A DNA stretch of 64,000 nt from Okapia johnstoni. Lineage: Eukaryota > Chordata > Mammalia > Artiodactyla > Giraffidae. The position numbers were made by a program, and so were the translations under genes. The stretch lies in NCBI GenBank assembly GCA_024291935.2, contig CM044308.1:118818501-118882500 (forward strand), read 5' to 3'. Below the pieces are notes generated by a model. That model had not been told where the DNA came from. It ran no database searches and saw only the letters and a program-made list of their open reading frames with translations. This document shows, one piece after another, positions 22,658-34,737 of the stretch (the stretch's first letter is position 1; each line of letters opens with the position of its first letter).

Positions 22658-23449
22658 TTGACTACTTTAGATGCCCCTTGTAAGTACAGTAACAGAGTGT
22701 TTGTCTTTTCATGACTGATTTATTTCATTTAGAATAATGTCCTCAAAATTCACCCATGTGTAGCATCTGACAGGATTTCCTTTTTAATATATACATTTTC
22801 TTTGTCCAGTCATCGTTTGATGGGCATTTGCATTGCTGCCACCTTTTTCCTATTGTTAATGATTCTGTAGTGAACATGGGTGTCCAAGAGCTTGCTACAT
22901 CTTTTTAAAATTAATATTTTAAGAGCATCTTTTTTTTTTTTAATAAATTTATTTATTTTAGTTGGGGGCTAATTACTTTACAATATTGTAGTAGTTTTTG
23001 CCATACATTGACATGAATCAGCCATGGGTTTACATGTGTTCCCCATCCTGAACCCTCCTCCCACCTCCCTCCCCATCCCATCCCTCTGGGTCATCCCAGT
23101 GCCCCAGCCCTGAGCATTTGTCTCATGCATCGAACATGGAATGGTGTTCTGTTTCACATATGATAATATACATGTTTCAATGCTATTGTCCTAGAACGTC
23201 ACACCCTCACCTTCTCCCTCAGAGTCCATAAGACTGTTCTATGCATCTGTGTCTCTTATTCTGTCTCGCATATAGGGTTATCATTACCATCTTTCAAATT
23301 CCATATGTATGCATTAGTATACTGTATTGGTGTTTTTCTTTCTGGCTTACTTCACTCTGTATAATGGGCTCCGGTTTCATCCATCTCAATAGAACCGATT
23401 CAAATGTATTTTTTTTAATGGCTGAGTAGTATTCCATTGTGTATATGTA

Positions 23450-24454
23450 TCACAGCTTCCATATCCATTCGTCTGCCGATGGACATCTAGGTTGCTTCCA
23501 TGTCCTGGCTATTGTAAACAGTGCTGCGATGAACACTGGGGTACACGTGTCTCTTTCAGTTCTGGTTTCCTCGGTGTGTATGCCCAGCAGTGGGATTGCT
23601 GGGTCATATGGCGGTTCTATTCCCAGTTTTTTAAGGAATCTCCACACTGTTCTCCATAGTGGCTGTACTAGTTTGCATTCCCACCAACAGTGTAAGAGGG
23701 TTCCCTTTTCTCCACACCCTCTCCAGCATTTATTGCTTGTAGACTTTTGGATAGCAGCCATTCTGACTGGTGTGTAATGGTATCTCATTGTGGTTTTGAT
23801 TTGCATTTCTCTAATAATGAGTGATGTTGAGCATCTTTTCATGTGTTTGTTAGCCATCTGTATGTCTTCTTTGGAGAAATGTCTGTTTAGTTCTTTGGCC
23901 CATTTTTTGATTGGGTCGTTTATTTTTCTGGAATTGAGCTGCAGGAATTGCTTGTATATTTTTGAGATTAGTTGTTTGTCTGTTGCTTCGTTTGCTATTA
24001 TTTTCTCACATTCTGAAGGCTGTCTTTTCACCTTGCTTATAGTTTCCTTTGTTGTGCAAAAGCTTTTAATTTTAACTAGGTCCCATTTGTTTATTTTTGC
24101 TTTTATTTCCAATATTCTGGGAGGTGGGTCATGGAGGATCCTGCTGTGATTTATGTCGGAGAGTGTTTTGCCTATGTTTTCCTCTAGGAGTTTTATAGTT
24201 TCTGGTCTTATGTTTGGATCTTTAATCCATTTTGAGTTTATTTTTGTGTATGGTGTTAGGAAGTGTTCTAGTTTCATTCTTTTACCAGTGGTTGACCAGT
24301 TTTCCCAGCACCACTTGTTAAAGAGATTGTCTTTTCTCCATTGTATATCTTGCCTCCTTTGTCGAAGATAAGGTGTCCATAGGTGCGTGGGTTTATCTCT
24401 GGGCTTTCTATTTTGTTCCATTGATCTATATTTCTGTCTTTGTGCCAGTACCAC
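23450..24454 (-). pseudogene. L1 ORF2p C-terminal fragment (334 codons open)
   Basis: The minus-strand frame covers the post-RT region and the C-terminal zinc-knuckle-like block. Visible are LKWWEC-type residues as [17 protein letters not shown], a Cys block [17 protein letters not shown], and the end EEWIWKL-like tail. It lacks endonuclease and RT catalytic motifs because the 5' side was inverted and truncated. No promoter is present. Its length without a stop indicates a recent insertion, not selection. Confidence 0.85.
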
Positions 24455-24540
24455 ACTTTCTTGATGACTGTGGCTTTGTAGAAGAGCTTGAAGTCAGGCA
24501 GGTTGATTCCTCCAGTTCCATTCTTCTTTCTCAAGATTGC

Positions 24541-24938
24541 TTAGAAAACCCTAAAGATTCTACCAGAAAACTACTAGAGCTAATCAATGAATATAGTAAA
24601 GTTGCAGGATATAAAATTAACACACAGAAATCCCTTGCATTCCTATACACCAATAATGAGAAAACAGAAAGAGAAATTAAGGAAACAATACCATTCACCA
24701 TTGCAACAAAAAGAATAAAATATTTAGGAATATATCTACCTAAAGAAACAAAAGACTTATATATTGAAAACTTTAAAACACTGATGAAAGAAATCAAAGA
24801 GGACACAAACAGATGGAGAAATATACCGTGTTCATGGATTGGAAGAATTAATATAGTGAAAATGAGTATACTACCCAAAGCAATTTATAGATTCAGTGCA
24901 ATCCCTGTCAAGCTATCAATGGTATTTTTCACAGAATT
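24541..24938 (+). pseudogene. inverted L1 ORF2 RT C-terminal segment
   Basis: In sense orientation this reads [18 protein letters not shown], then [16 protein letters not shown] and [15 protein letters not shown], the L1 RT palm-to-thumb region just after the YADD motif. It is open throughout and directly follows the inversion point, which confirms the 5' inversion. Confidence 0.9.
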
Positions 24939-25163
24939 AAGAGCATCTTTTAAATGGCAAAATTGAGCAGAAAGTACAGAGAGTTGCCATATATCTCCTG
25001 ACCCCACTCATGGCACAACTTCCCCACTTTTTGTACCCTGCACCACAGTGGTACCCACACTGACATCATTATCAGTCAAAGTCCATTAATTCTCATTTGG
25101 GTTCCCTATTGGTGTTGTACATTCCGTTGGTTTTCACAAATGCATAAAGACATGTAAGTGCCA

Positions 25164-27336
25164 TTATTGTTGTTCAGTTGTGTCCAGCTCTTTGTGACCC
25201 CATGGACTGCAGCACACCAGGCTTCCCTGTCCTTCACTATCTCCCAGAGTTTGCTCAAACTCATGTATTGAGTCAATTATGCCATCCAGCCATCTCATCC
25301 TCTGCCACTCTCTTCTTCTTTTGTCTTTAATCTTTCCCAGCATAAGGGTCTTTTCCAATAAATCAGCTCTTTGCATCAGGTGGCCAGAGTATTGGAGCTT
25401 CAGCATCAGTCCTTCCAGTGAATATTTAGGGTTGATTTACTTTGGGATTGATTGGTTTGATCTCCTTGCAGTCCAAGGGACTCTCAAGAGTCTTCTCAGT
25501 TCAAAAGCATCAATTCTTAGGCTCTCAGCCTTTTTTATGATTCAACTCTCACATCCGTACATGACTACTGGAAAAACTATAGCTTTAACTATACACACTT
25601 TTATCAGCAAAGTGATGTCTCTGATTTTTAATACACTGTCTATGTTTGTCATAACTTTTCTTCCAAGGAGCAAGTATCTTTTAGTTTCATGGCTGCAGTC
25701 ACCGTCTGCAGTGATTTTGGAGTCCAAGAAAATGAAGTCTGTCACTGTTGCCATTTTTTCCCCATCTGTTTGCCTTAAATTTACGGACCAGGTACCATGA
25801 TCTTAGTTTTTTGAATGTTGAGTTTTAAACCAGCCTTTTCACTCTCCTCTTTCACCTTCATCAAGAGGCTCTTTAGCTCCTCTTCACTTTCTGCCATTAG
25901 GGTAGTGTCATCTGCATATCTGAGGTTATTGATACTTCTGGCAATTTTGATTCCAGCTTATTCTTCATCCTGCCGGACATTTTGCATGATGTCCTCCGCA
26001 TAGAAGTTAAGCAAGCAGGGTGACAATACACAACCTTGATGTACTCCTTTCCCAATTTGGAACCAGTTCATTGTTCCATGTCTGGTTCTAACTTTTGTTT
26101 CTTGACTGCATACAGGTTTCTCAGGAGTCAGGTTAGGTGGTCTGGTATTCCCATCTCTTTAAGAATTTTCTACAGTTCGTTGTGATCCACATACTCAAAG
26201 GCTTTAGCATAGTCAGTGAAGCAGAAGTAAATGTTTTTCTGAAATTCCTTTGCTTTTTCTATGATCCATCAGTTCAGTTCAGTTGCTCAGTCGTGTCTTG
26301 ACTCTTTGCGACCCCATGGACTGCAGCACACCAGGCCTCCCTGTCCATCACCAACTCCCGGAGTCTACCCAAACCTATGTCCATCGAGTCGGTGATGCCA
26401 TCCAGCCATCTCATCCTCTGTCGTCCCCTTCTCCTCTTGCCCCCAATCCTTCTCAGCATTAGGGTCTTTTCCAGTGAGTCAACTCTTTGCATGACGTGGC
26501 CAAAGTATTGGAGTTTCAGCTTCAACATCAGTCCTTCCAGTGAACACCCAGGACTGATCTCCTGTAGGATGGACTGGTTGGATCTCCCTGCAGTCCAAGG
26601 GACTCGCAAGAGTCTTCTCCAACACCACAGTTCGAAAGCATCAATTCTTCTGTGCTCAGTTTTCTTCACCGTCCAACTCTCACATCCATACATGACTACT
26701 GGAAAAACCATAGCCTTGACTAGACGGACCTTTGTTGGCAGAGTAATGTCTCTGCTTTTTAATATGCTATCTAGGTTGGTCATAACTTTCCTTCCAAGGA
26801 GTAAGCGTCTTTTAATTTCATGGCTGCAGTCACCATCAGCAGTGATTTTGGAGCCCAAAAGAATAAAGTTAGCCACTGTTTCCCCAGAGGACAGACAGAC
26901 TGAAACCACAATCACAGAAAACTAGCCAATCTGATCACATGGACCACAGCCTTGTCTTAACTCAGTGAAACTAAGCCATGCTATGTAGGGCCACCCAAGA
27001 TGGACAGGTCATAGTGGAGAGTTCTGACAAAATGTGGTCCACTGGAAAAGGGAATGGCAAACCACTTCAGTATTCTTGCTTTGAGAAACCCATGAGCAGT
27101 ATGACCCACCAGATGTTGGCAATTTGATCTCTGGTTCCTCTGCCTTTTCTAAATCCAGCTTGTACATCTGGAATTTCTCAGTTTATGTACTGTTGAAACC
27201 TAGCTTGAAAGATTTTGAGCATGGCTCTGCTAGCATGTGAAATGAGTTGCAATTGTGCTGTAGTTTGAACATTGTTTGGCATTGCCCTTTTTTGGGATTG
27301 AAATGAAAACTGACCTTTTCCACTGCTGTTGTGTCC
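25164..27336 (-). mobile_element. older BovB LINE, antisense, split by a nested BovB
   Basis: The left end is attattgttgttcagttgtg. Diverged ORF2 C-terminus and RT follow to 26272 and resume at 27113 (agatgttggcaatttgatct) to about 27336. Net length is about 1.35 kb. The YADD region is recognisable but frames are broken by many changes. The nested copy occupies 26273-27099. Confidence 0.9.
26273..27099 (-). mobile_element. nested BovB with 5' inversion, with target duplication
   Basis: Antisense BovB 3' part 26273-26885 (minus strand open 26274-26915, [20 protein letters not shown]) joins sense-oriented upstream BovB sequence 26886-27099 (agactgaaaccacaatcaca, gcaaaccacttcagtattct). The flanks are tatgatccatcag (26260) and tatgacccaccag (27100). 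The structure fits twin priming by an RTE-type element. Confidence 0.82.
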
Positions 27337-27339
27337 CTA

Positions 27340-28255
27340 TAGAGTAGTTTCTCTTCCCTAAACATCCTTTGTGCTTTACTTATTCATGCCTCCCTCCTTT
27401 TAAACTCCTAAACACCACTGGTATTTTTACTGTCTCGATATTGAAAACTGACTTTTTCCTTTTCGAGAGCCATGCAATATATATTTAAGCCTCCCCTGTG
27501 TTTTTTCGTGGCTTGATAACTCATTTTGTTTTATTTATTTATTTTTTATTTACCTGTTGCTCATTTTGTTTTAATCTTGAGTCATCTTCCGTTGTCTGGA
27601 GGCAACGATTTATTTTTATTTATTTATTTATTTATTTTTAATTTATTTTAAATTGGAGGATTTTACAATATTTTATTGGTTGCTGCCATATATCACAGGA
27701 ATCAGCCATAGATATACATATGTCCCTTGCCTCTTGAGTCTCCCTCTCACTCCTCTCAGGTGTCACAGAGTACAAGATTTGAGCTCCCTGTGTCATACAG
27801 CAAATTCTGGAGGTACTGTCATTTATTTATTACCCATCTACTGAAGCACGTCTTGATTGCTTCCAAGTTTAGGCAGCTGTGAACAAAGCTGATGTCCACA
27901 TCCCTGTGCAGGTTTCTATGTGAGCAAGGGTCTCAGCTCCTTTGGGTAAATACCAAGAAGCATGATTGCTGGATCTTGTAGTAAGAGTATGTTTAGTTTT
28001 GTAAGAAACTGTCCACTGTTTTGCATTCCCTCTGGTGATGATGGAGAGTTCTTGTTGTTCCTCATCCTTGTCAGCATCTGGTATTGTTGTTGTTTTACAT
28101 TTTGGGCCGTGTAATGCTTATGGAATGGTGTCTTATTGTTTAGATTTGAATTTCCCTGATGACCTGTGAAGTGGAGCATTTTTTCATCTGCTTATTGCCC
28201 ATTTCTATATTTAAGTGTCGGTTCATATCTTTTCCTCATTTTTATATTAAAAATT
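27340..28255 (-). mobile_element. old L1M, antisense 3' UTR and ORF2 end, split by an L1 tail
   Basis: 27380-27605 and 27806-28250 carry reversed L1M phrases (ttttttcgtggcttgataac, gattgcttccaagtttaggc, cctttgggtaaataccaaga). A young L1 3' end lies between them. Confidence 0.72.
27606..27805 (-). mobile_element. bovine-type L1 3' end, antisense, about 200 bp
   Basis: A (TTTA)n-like start (reversed tail), then ggaggattttacaatatttt and gaatcagccatagatataca. The flanks tctggaggcaa (27595) and tctggaggtac (27806) suggest a target duplication. Confidence 0.82.
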
Positions 28256-28429
28256 TTAAAGAATATATTTACTCGTTTATTTGGCTGCATCAGAGTTTAG
28301 TTGTGGCATGCTGGATCTTCATTGCATCATGCATCATCATTTGTTGCGATGCCTTAGTTCCCTGACCAGGCATGTGTCCCCTGCTTTGCAAGGTGGGTTC
28401 TTAACCATTGGAATACCAGGGAAGTCCCT
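28256..28429 (-). mobile_element. CHR-type SINE, antisense, diverged
   Basis: tttggctgcatcagagttta at the left and accattggaataccagggaa gtccc at the right. Confidence 0.8.
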
Positions 28430-28555
28430 AGAAATACAGTTGATTTTTGTATGTTGGTCTTGACTCTGGTAAACTTGTTGAGTTAACTCACTAGCTCTAG
28501 AAGTTTTTGTTGATGCCTTGGGTTTTAGTTGTATCAGTTGTGTTGTCTGCAAATA

Positions 28556-28557
28556 TA

Positions 28558-28591
<34 letters not shown>
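28556..28591. repeat. compound (TG)n(TA)n microsatellite
   Basis: About eight TG units followed by about eight TA units, directly before a Bov-tA SINE. Confidence 0.95.
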
Positions 28592-28783
28592 ATCACTCAG
28601 TTGAGTCCAACTCTTTGCAACACTATAGAGTGTATCCCTACAGGCTGCTCTGTCCATGGGATTTACCAATACTGGCGTGGGTTGCCATTTCCACCTCCAG
28701 GGGATCTTCCTGACCCAGGGATCGAACCCAGGTCTCCTGAATCGCAGGCACCTTCTTTACCGTCTGAGCTACCAGGGAAGCCC
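28592..28783 (-). mobile_element. Bov-tA SINE, antisense
   Basis: aatcactcagttgagtccaa at the left and ccgtctgagctaccagggaa gccct at the right. The microsatellite in front lies at its tail, a usual place for such growth. Confidence 0.92.
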
Positions 28784-28904
28784 TGCAGATTGGGAGTTTT
28801 ATTTATTCCTTTCTTATCCATATGACTTTCCTCCCCATTCTTTTCTTTTTTTCCCTGTTCTTTAATTCTACTTCTTTTTTTTTTTTTTTTACAGTCATTA
28901 TTAT

Positions 28905-29236
28905 TTTTTAAACTTATTTTTGGTTGTGCTTGGTCTTTGTTGCTGCATGGGGGCTTTCTCTAGTTTCCGTGAGCAGGGGCTACTCTCTAGTTGCCGTGTA
29001 CGGGTTTCTCATTGTGGTGGCTTCTCTTGTTGTGGAGCACAGGCTCTAGGCGCACAGGCTTCTGTAGTTGCAGCACGGGCTCAGTAGTTGCGCCTCTCAG
29101 AGTCGAGAGTTTGGGCTTAGTAGTTGTGGCCCTTGGGCTTAGTTGCTTTGTGGCCTGTGAAATCTTCCTGGACCAGGGATCGAAGCTGTTTCCTCTGCAT
29201 TGGCAGGTGGATTCCAGTGTACCACCAGGGAAGTCC
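28905..29236 (-). mobile_element. CHR-type SINE, antisense, full length
   Basis: A poly-T at 28874-28890, then tttttggttgtgcttggtct, gagcaggggctactctctag, gcttctcttgttgtggagca and the head gtgtaccaccagggaagtcc. About 330 bp. Confidence 0.92.
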
Positions 29237-29673
29237 TCCCCCTTTCTTTTCTGTCTTGTCTAGAACTTCCAGTACCATGTTGAATAGCAGTGGTGAGAGT
29301 GGAGACCTTGCCTTGTTCTTGACCTTAGGGGGAATGCATTCATGATGTTAGCTGTAGGTTTTTGGATAAGTAGTGTAGTATCTAGAGCAATCATTTAAAT
29401 TCCGGATCCTGTAAACAACCTTTTTATTTTCCGTGGAGCCTCTATAGAAAATTCTTTTTAAGACTCGGTGTCCTGAAATGATAGACATGTAGTTCAGCTA
29501 TTGAATTCATTGTATTAGACCTGCAAGGGGCTTATAGACTCATATTTGTTTGTTCTATGAAAAATTTTGGAACATTTCATGGATTCTTTCCTCTGTTTTT
29601 CTCTGTTCTTTCTTTTTGGAATTCCTATCTATATGTTGGAACTTTGGGACGGTCCTTTAACAATTCTCTTGTG

Positions 29674-29873
29674 TGTGTTTGTGTTCAGTCGCTCAGTGGT
29701 GTCTCACTCTTTGCAACCCCATGGACTGTAGCCTGCCAGGCTCCTCTCTGGGTAAGAATACTAGAGTGGGTTGCTGTTTCGTCCTCCAGGGGATCTTCCT
29801 GACCCAGGGATCGAACCTACCTTTCCTGCATCAGTATGTGGATTCTTTACCACTGAGGCACCTGGGAAGCCTG
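29674..29873 (-). mobile_element. Bov-tA SINE, antisense
   Basis: gtgttcagtcgctcagtggt at the left, the central ctccaggggatcttcctgac, and gaggcacctgggaagcct at the right. A short deletion lies near 29750. Confidence 0.92.
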
Positions 29874-30120
29874 TTGATGTGTATATAAATTAATGCTGTT
29901 TCTCTCTTTTTTTTACAGTTTTTTTTTTTTTTGGCTCTGTTCTCTAGGAAATTTTCTCTTATCCTTGTGTTGAGTTTTTAAATAATATATAACGTCTTTT
30001 CAATTTCCCAGATCTCTCTTTCATTTCTAAGCATCAGTTTTTCTTTGCATTGTTATTTTGTTTCATGCTTGAAATATCTTCTTATATTTTTAAAAAATTA
30101 TTAATGATAGTTTCAAATTT

Positions 30121-30830
<710 letters not shown>

Positions 30831-31228
30831 ATTAAAAAAAAGTTTTTTGAACCACTATTAAAATTTTGTGTTATTTCAGAGGGGGAGCTTTAATGCCTTC
30901 AAGTCTTTGTTTACCATAAGACTGGTTTTACAAGAGGGATGGAACAGAATTTAATAACATATTTAGGGTTTTTGCCACACAGGCCACATTATTTTTCTGC
31001 TCAACTGTTTTCTCTGAAATGTAGGGTGATAGCAGGACATGAAAGAAAGCCGGCAGTGTATCAGAATTCAGTCATGGAGGATTAGCATCATTAAGAAAAA
31101 TATGTTTCATTTTATTTATTTATTTATTTTTAGTATTTATAAAGGCCTTCTACAGTGGATTAGAAGTTACTGTTATGTCACCATCATCATCAACTGTTAT
31201 TAACATTTTTTTTACATTGTTTTGAGCA
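30831..31228. other. BCAS3: intronic sequence after the BCAS3 exon
   Basis: Mostly unassigned, with a short (TTTA)n run at about 31114-31131. No further exon seen. Confidence 0.5.
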
Positions 31229-31458
31229 TCTTTTTAAAAAATTTTTATTTTATATTGGAGTATAGTTGATTAACAATGTTGTGTTAGTTTCAAGTGTAGA
31301 GCAAAGTGATTCAGTTATACATATACATATATCTTTTCTTTTTCAGATTCTTTTCTCTATAGGTTATTACAGAGTATTGAGTAGAGTTCCTCCTTTGCTA
31401 TACAGTAGGTCCTTGTTGATTATCTATTTTCTATATAGTAATGTATATTCCATCATGC
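31229..31458 (-). mobile_element. artiodactyl L1 3' end, antisense
   Basis: ttatattggagtatagttga ttaacaatgttgtgttag then agcaaagtgattcagttata and gctatacagtaggtccttgt. About 230 bp. Confidence 0.88.
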
Positions 31459-31584
31459 TTTTATATTTATATTAGAATATATATTATGATCCTTAGGTAA
31501 GATGTTAATAGAAGATAATTTAATATATCTTAATGGTAATAATATATAGCATAGTGTACATTTTGTATTAGCCAACAATTTATT

Positions 31585-31910
31585 GTTGTTGTAGCATGTG
31601 CCTAACACTGTTCTAAAGGCATGACATGAATTTTCTCTTTTATTTCTGTTAGCAATACTCTGAAATAGATACTGTTCTTATTCCTATTTTGTAGTTTACA
31701 GAAACTCAGGCACTGAATTCTCACAGTGAAACTGTGGATTCAAACCCAAGCAAGCATACTTTTTTTTTTTTTAATTTTTATTGAGTATAGTTGATTTTTA
31801 GTGTTTAGTTTCAGGTGTACAGCAAAGTGAATCAATTATACATCTACATATATCCACTCTTTTTCTAGATTCTTCAAGCAGGCATACTCTTAGTTCCATG
31901 TCCATTGCAT
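31585..31910 (+). repeat. MIR SINE, sense, split by a short L1
   Basis: gcatgtgcctaacactgttc taaagg, tttgtagtttacagaaactc aggca and tggattcaaacccaagc give MIR order. An L1 tail at 31761-31874 splits its end. Confidence 0.75.
31761..31874 (-). mobile_element. short artiodactyl L1 3' end, antisense, with target duplication
   Basis: Poly-T, then ttattgagtatagttgattt and ggtgtacagcaaagtgaatc. The flanks caagcaagcatact (31747) and caagcaggcatact (31875) are a 14-bp duplication with one mismatch. Confidence 0.93.
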
Positions 31911-32722
31911 TTGTGACAGTGAGAGGCTTACTGACTAAGGTGATTAATTGTTATTGCTCCTGAAGTCAAGTTTTCCCTACCTTCTCTATATATTAAATGA
32001 GAACAATATTCTTCATAATGGCTTATAGTGATTTAGTTATCAGATTTGTAGTGACCTTTTCACTATATAATTCCAGTTAGGAATTATTTTCAATTGCTGG
32101 TAAAGTTCCAGTGGCCTATACAAACCTTGGAATTGAATTACTGGGTAGGCAGTCCAGGGCCAATGAAATGTTTCTGCTATGTGTCATTAATGATCTAGAT
32201 TCTTTCCATTTCTAGCTTTGACATCTTTTAGAATATGACCCCTTCCCCTTATGATCTCAAGAAGACTACTGTCTTATCAGTTAGTATCTCCTCATCTTGA
32301 ACTCCTAGCTACAAGGAAATCAGGGATTTTACTGTGGTTTTGTTAGTAAGGTAGAGGATCAAAATGAATATTAAGCTTGGCAACCAGTAGTCCTTGCCAT
32401 GTGCTTTCAGCTGATAGTGTCTGGGTCATGGATGCAGTGCACAAAGAAAGAATGTGCTAATGGTGTAAACGTGATTGATCTTGGAGTCTTAATTGTTGCT
32501 TTCTGGGGAAATGGTTTGACTCCATGTGTTACCAGACAATTTTCTTCCAGTGTAAAGTTTTGGGTTGAAGTGAGCAAAAATTTACTGTGTATTCATCACT
32601 CTGCTAAGTATGGGATAAGGATACAAAACATGAAAATCTAATTCTGTGTCCCAAAGATTTAAGAATGTTGTTAAAAGCAAAAACATAGCACATGGAAAAT
32701 GATTATGGGATAATGACATCTA
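31911..32722. other. intronic sequence, nothing recognised
   Basis: About 800 bp with no repeat that I can name. An 80-codon ORF at 32399 has no domain and no coding signature. Confidence 0.45.
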
Positions 32723-32922
32723 TGTGTGCTTCGTCATGTTTGACTCTGTGTGACCACATGGACTGTAACCTGCCAGGCTCCTCTGTCCATGGAATTTTCC
32801 AGGCAAGAATACTGAAGTGGGTTGCCATTTCCTACTCCAGGGAATCTTCCTGCCCAGAAATTCAACCCTCATCTCCTGCATTGGCAGGCAGATTCTTTAC
32901 CACTGCACCACCTGCAAAGCCC
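32723..32922 (-). mobile_element. Bov-tA SINE, antisense
   Basis: gtgtgcttcgtcatgtttga at the left and accactgcaccacctgcaaa gccc at the right. The flanks atgacatctat and gtgatgtctaa may be a decayed duplication. Confidence 0.92.
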
Positions 32923-33730
32923 AGTGATGTCTAATTGGAATTCAAAGAAGGTAGAGGTCAGTGTACCTGGATTGATAGGAGAAGGCCTCATGAAGAAGGC
33001 ACGGCATGTGCTGGACCTAAAGGAATAGTAAAGTTTGGCAGTGTTATAGAAGACTAAGAACTTCCAGAATAGGTTATAAAGCTATAGCTGGGGAACAGAA
33101 ACTGGTAGAAATATTCTTAGGAAAGATGGAAGTTTGTGGCTTACAGTGAAGTTCATCTGCAAGATAGGTAATAACAACCATTTTATTGCTCTGGAACTCA
33201 ACCAAAGGCTTCTAACAATGTGAAAAGTGTTTATGTTTGAGAGATTGGTAAGTATTAAGTCATAGCTGTGGGAATCTGTGGCATTCATTCCTGTAGCTGC
33301 TTGAGTCACACTCCACTCTGTGGGGTAGAGTGGGGAATGTCATGGCTGTGCTCAGCAGCATTGTCCATGGAACTTATGGTCACGGGGTTGTGTGGGTTGT
33401 GTGGGCCCATGGCTCTTCTGGCCTAAAATCATGATCATCTGAGGCTTCATGTATGTGTAAAGGAGCCATGAAAGCATCTAAAGGACACTAAAACCTGGGA
33501 GACTTGAAAATATCTGACTGTTGAATGTGTTCCTCTGCACACACAGAGATCCTTTTGGAAAGAATGACAACCTTTATTGACTTAGGGTGGTTGAATAAAT
33601 TCTCTGTTGAACCTTTGGTTAATCAATAAGCTACATAGACACAGGGGCAGCCCCCGGGAAAGCAGGCTTTAAAATGAAAGCAAGAATTAAAAATAAAATC
33701 CAGGAGAGGCATTAGTAACTATATATTGTG
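32923..33730. other. unassigned intronic sequence with an ancient LINE-like trace
   Basis: 32975-33040 (ggagaaggcctcatgaagaa ggcac) resembles a common ancient mammalian repeat. The rest is unassigned. Confidence 0.4.
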
Positions 33731-34150
33731 GAGCAAAGTAGCTTTCCAGAATTTTTATACCATATTATAAAACATGTCTAATTTCCAACATAAAATTATG
33801 ACACATGCCAAGAAATAGCGAAGTATGATATATTGAGAAGAGGAAGTAGGTGATAGAAACTGTTGCTGATTGCTTTCAGTGTTAAATTTTGGAGACAAGG
33901 CTTTTAAAGCAGCTGTTATACATATGTTCTAAAAACTAAATGAACCGTGTTTGTGGAATGAAAGGAAAGCTTGGTAACAATGAACATATAGAGAATCTCA
34001 GTTAGAAATAAGAAATTATAGAAAAACCAAGTGGAAATCCTAGAGTTGAAGAGATAAAAAAAGGTGAAACAATAAGCTTGCTAGAAGAACACAACACTAT
34101 ATTCAGGTCAGCACATGAATCAGAGAACTGTTATGTTAACAAGAGAGGCG
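33731..34150 (+). mobile_element. old L1/HAL1 ORF1-region remnant, sense
   Basis: aaagcagctgttatacatat gttctaaaaactaaatg and aaatcctagagttgaagaga resemble the ORF1 upstream region of HAL1/L1M. No usable ORF. It is one of few sense LINEs here. Confidence 0.5.
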
Positions 34151-34161
34151 AAAGGGAATGG

Positions 34162-34500
34162 GGGGGCTTCCTTGGTGGTACAATGGTTAAGAATCCACCT
34201 GCCAATGCAGGGGACAGGGGTTCAATCCTTGGTCCAGGAGAATCCTACATGCCACAGAGCAGCTAAGCCTTTGTGCCACAACTACTGAGCCTACACAGTA
34301 CAACTACTGAACCTATGTGCTGCAACTCCTGAAACTTGTACTCCACAACCAGAAAAGCCACCGCAATGAGAAGCTACCGTGTACAGTGCAATTTACTAGA
34401 GAGTAGCCCCTGCTCTCAGCACCCGGAGAAAGCCCTTGCAGCAGCAGAGACCCAACACAGCCAAAAATACAATAAATAAATACATCTTTAAAGGGAAAAA
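34162..34500 (+). mobile_element. CHR-type SINE, sense, full length
   Basis: gggcttccttggtggtacaa, a B-box-like gggttcaatccttgg, the repeated cacaactactgagcctac modules and an A-rich AATAAATAAATA tail. The flanks gggaatgg and cggaatgg suggest a duplication. Confidence 0.93.
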
Positions 34501-34737
34501 AAACGGAATGGAAACCGCAGAGAAGAGTTGAAGAAGTACCTGTGGTGCAAGAAACCTTCCTTGACTTCACTTTTCCTGATGTTTATTAAACCTCTGCAAT
34601 TCAGGCATACCCAGTCCCATTGAAGCCCCACAAAAAGATGTGTTTGTGGAAGATAGTCAACTATTTGCTGAGTTTGGTTTGCAAGTGTAGAAAGATTTTC
34701 CGTTCCTTAGCAACCCTGCTTAACTGTATGATTAAGA
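34501..34737. other. intronic spacer
   Basis: No repeat or gene recognised. Confidence 0.4.

Larger units (their letters stand above)
22934..24938 (-). mobile_element. young bovine-type L1 with 5' inversion (twin priming)
   Basis: From 22934 the reversed poly-A, the ruminant L1 3' UTR (gggggctaattactttacaa) and antisense ORF2 run to about 24540. There the sequence switches to sense L1 ORF2 (24541-24938). The flanks share aagagcatctttt at 22921-22933 and 24939-24951, so both parts came in one event. This is the expected product of twin priming during target-primed reverse transcription. Confidence 0.93.
21835..25160 (-). mobile_element. old L1M, antisense, host of two later insertions
   Basis: Three pieces of one old element: 21835-21976 (3' UTR), 22658-22933 (tgactgatttatttcatttag, gtgaacatgggtgtccaaga) and 24939-25160 (aaattgagcagaaagtacag). 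A BovB (21977-22657) and a young L1 (22934-24938) separate them, each with its own target duplication. Confidence 0.75.
28430..30120 (-). mobile_element. old L1/HAL1-like remnants, antisense, broken by SINEs
   Basis: Pieces at 28430-28555, 28790-28873, 29237-29370 (aatagcagtggtgagagtgg agaccttgcc) and 29540-29671, with possible continuation 29880-30120. They are interrupted by Bov-tA (28592, 29674) and CHR (28905) SINEs. The part near 29540 may be ORF1/HAL1-like. Confidence 0.55.

Noticed and set aside
23790..24149. 119-codon hydrophobic plus ORF
   Set aside because: Complement of the young L1 ORF2; nearly the same as the one at 3930.
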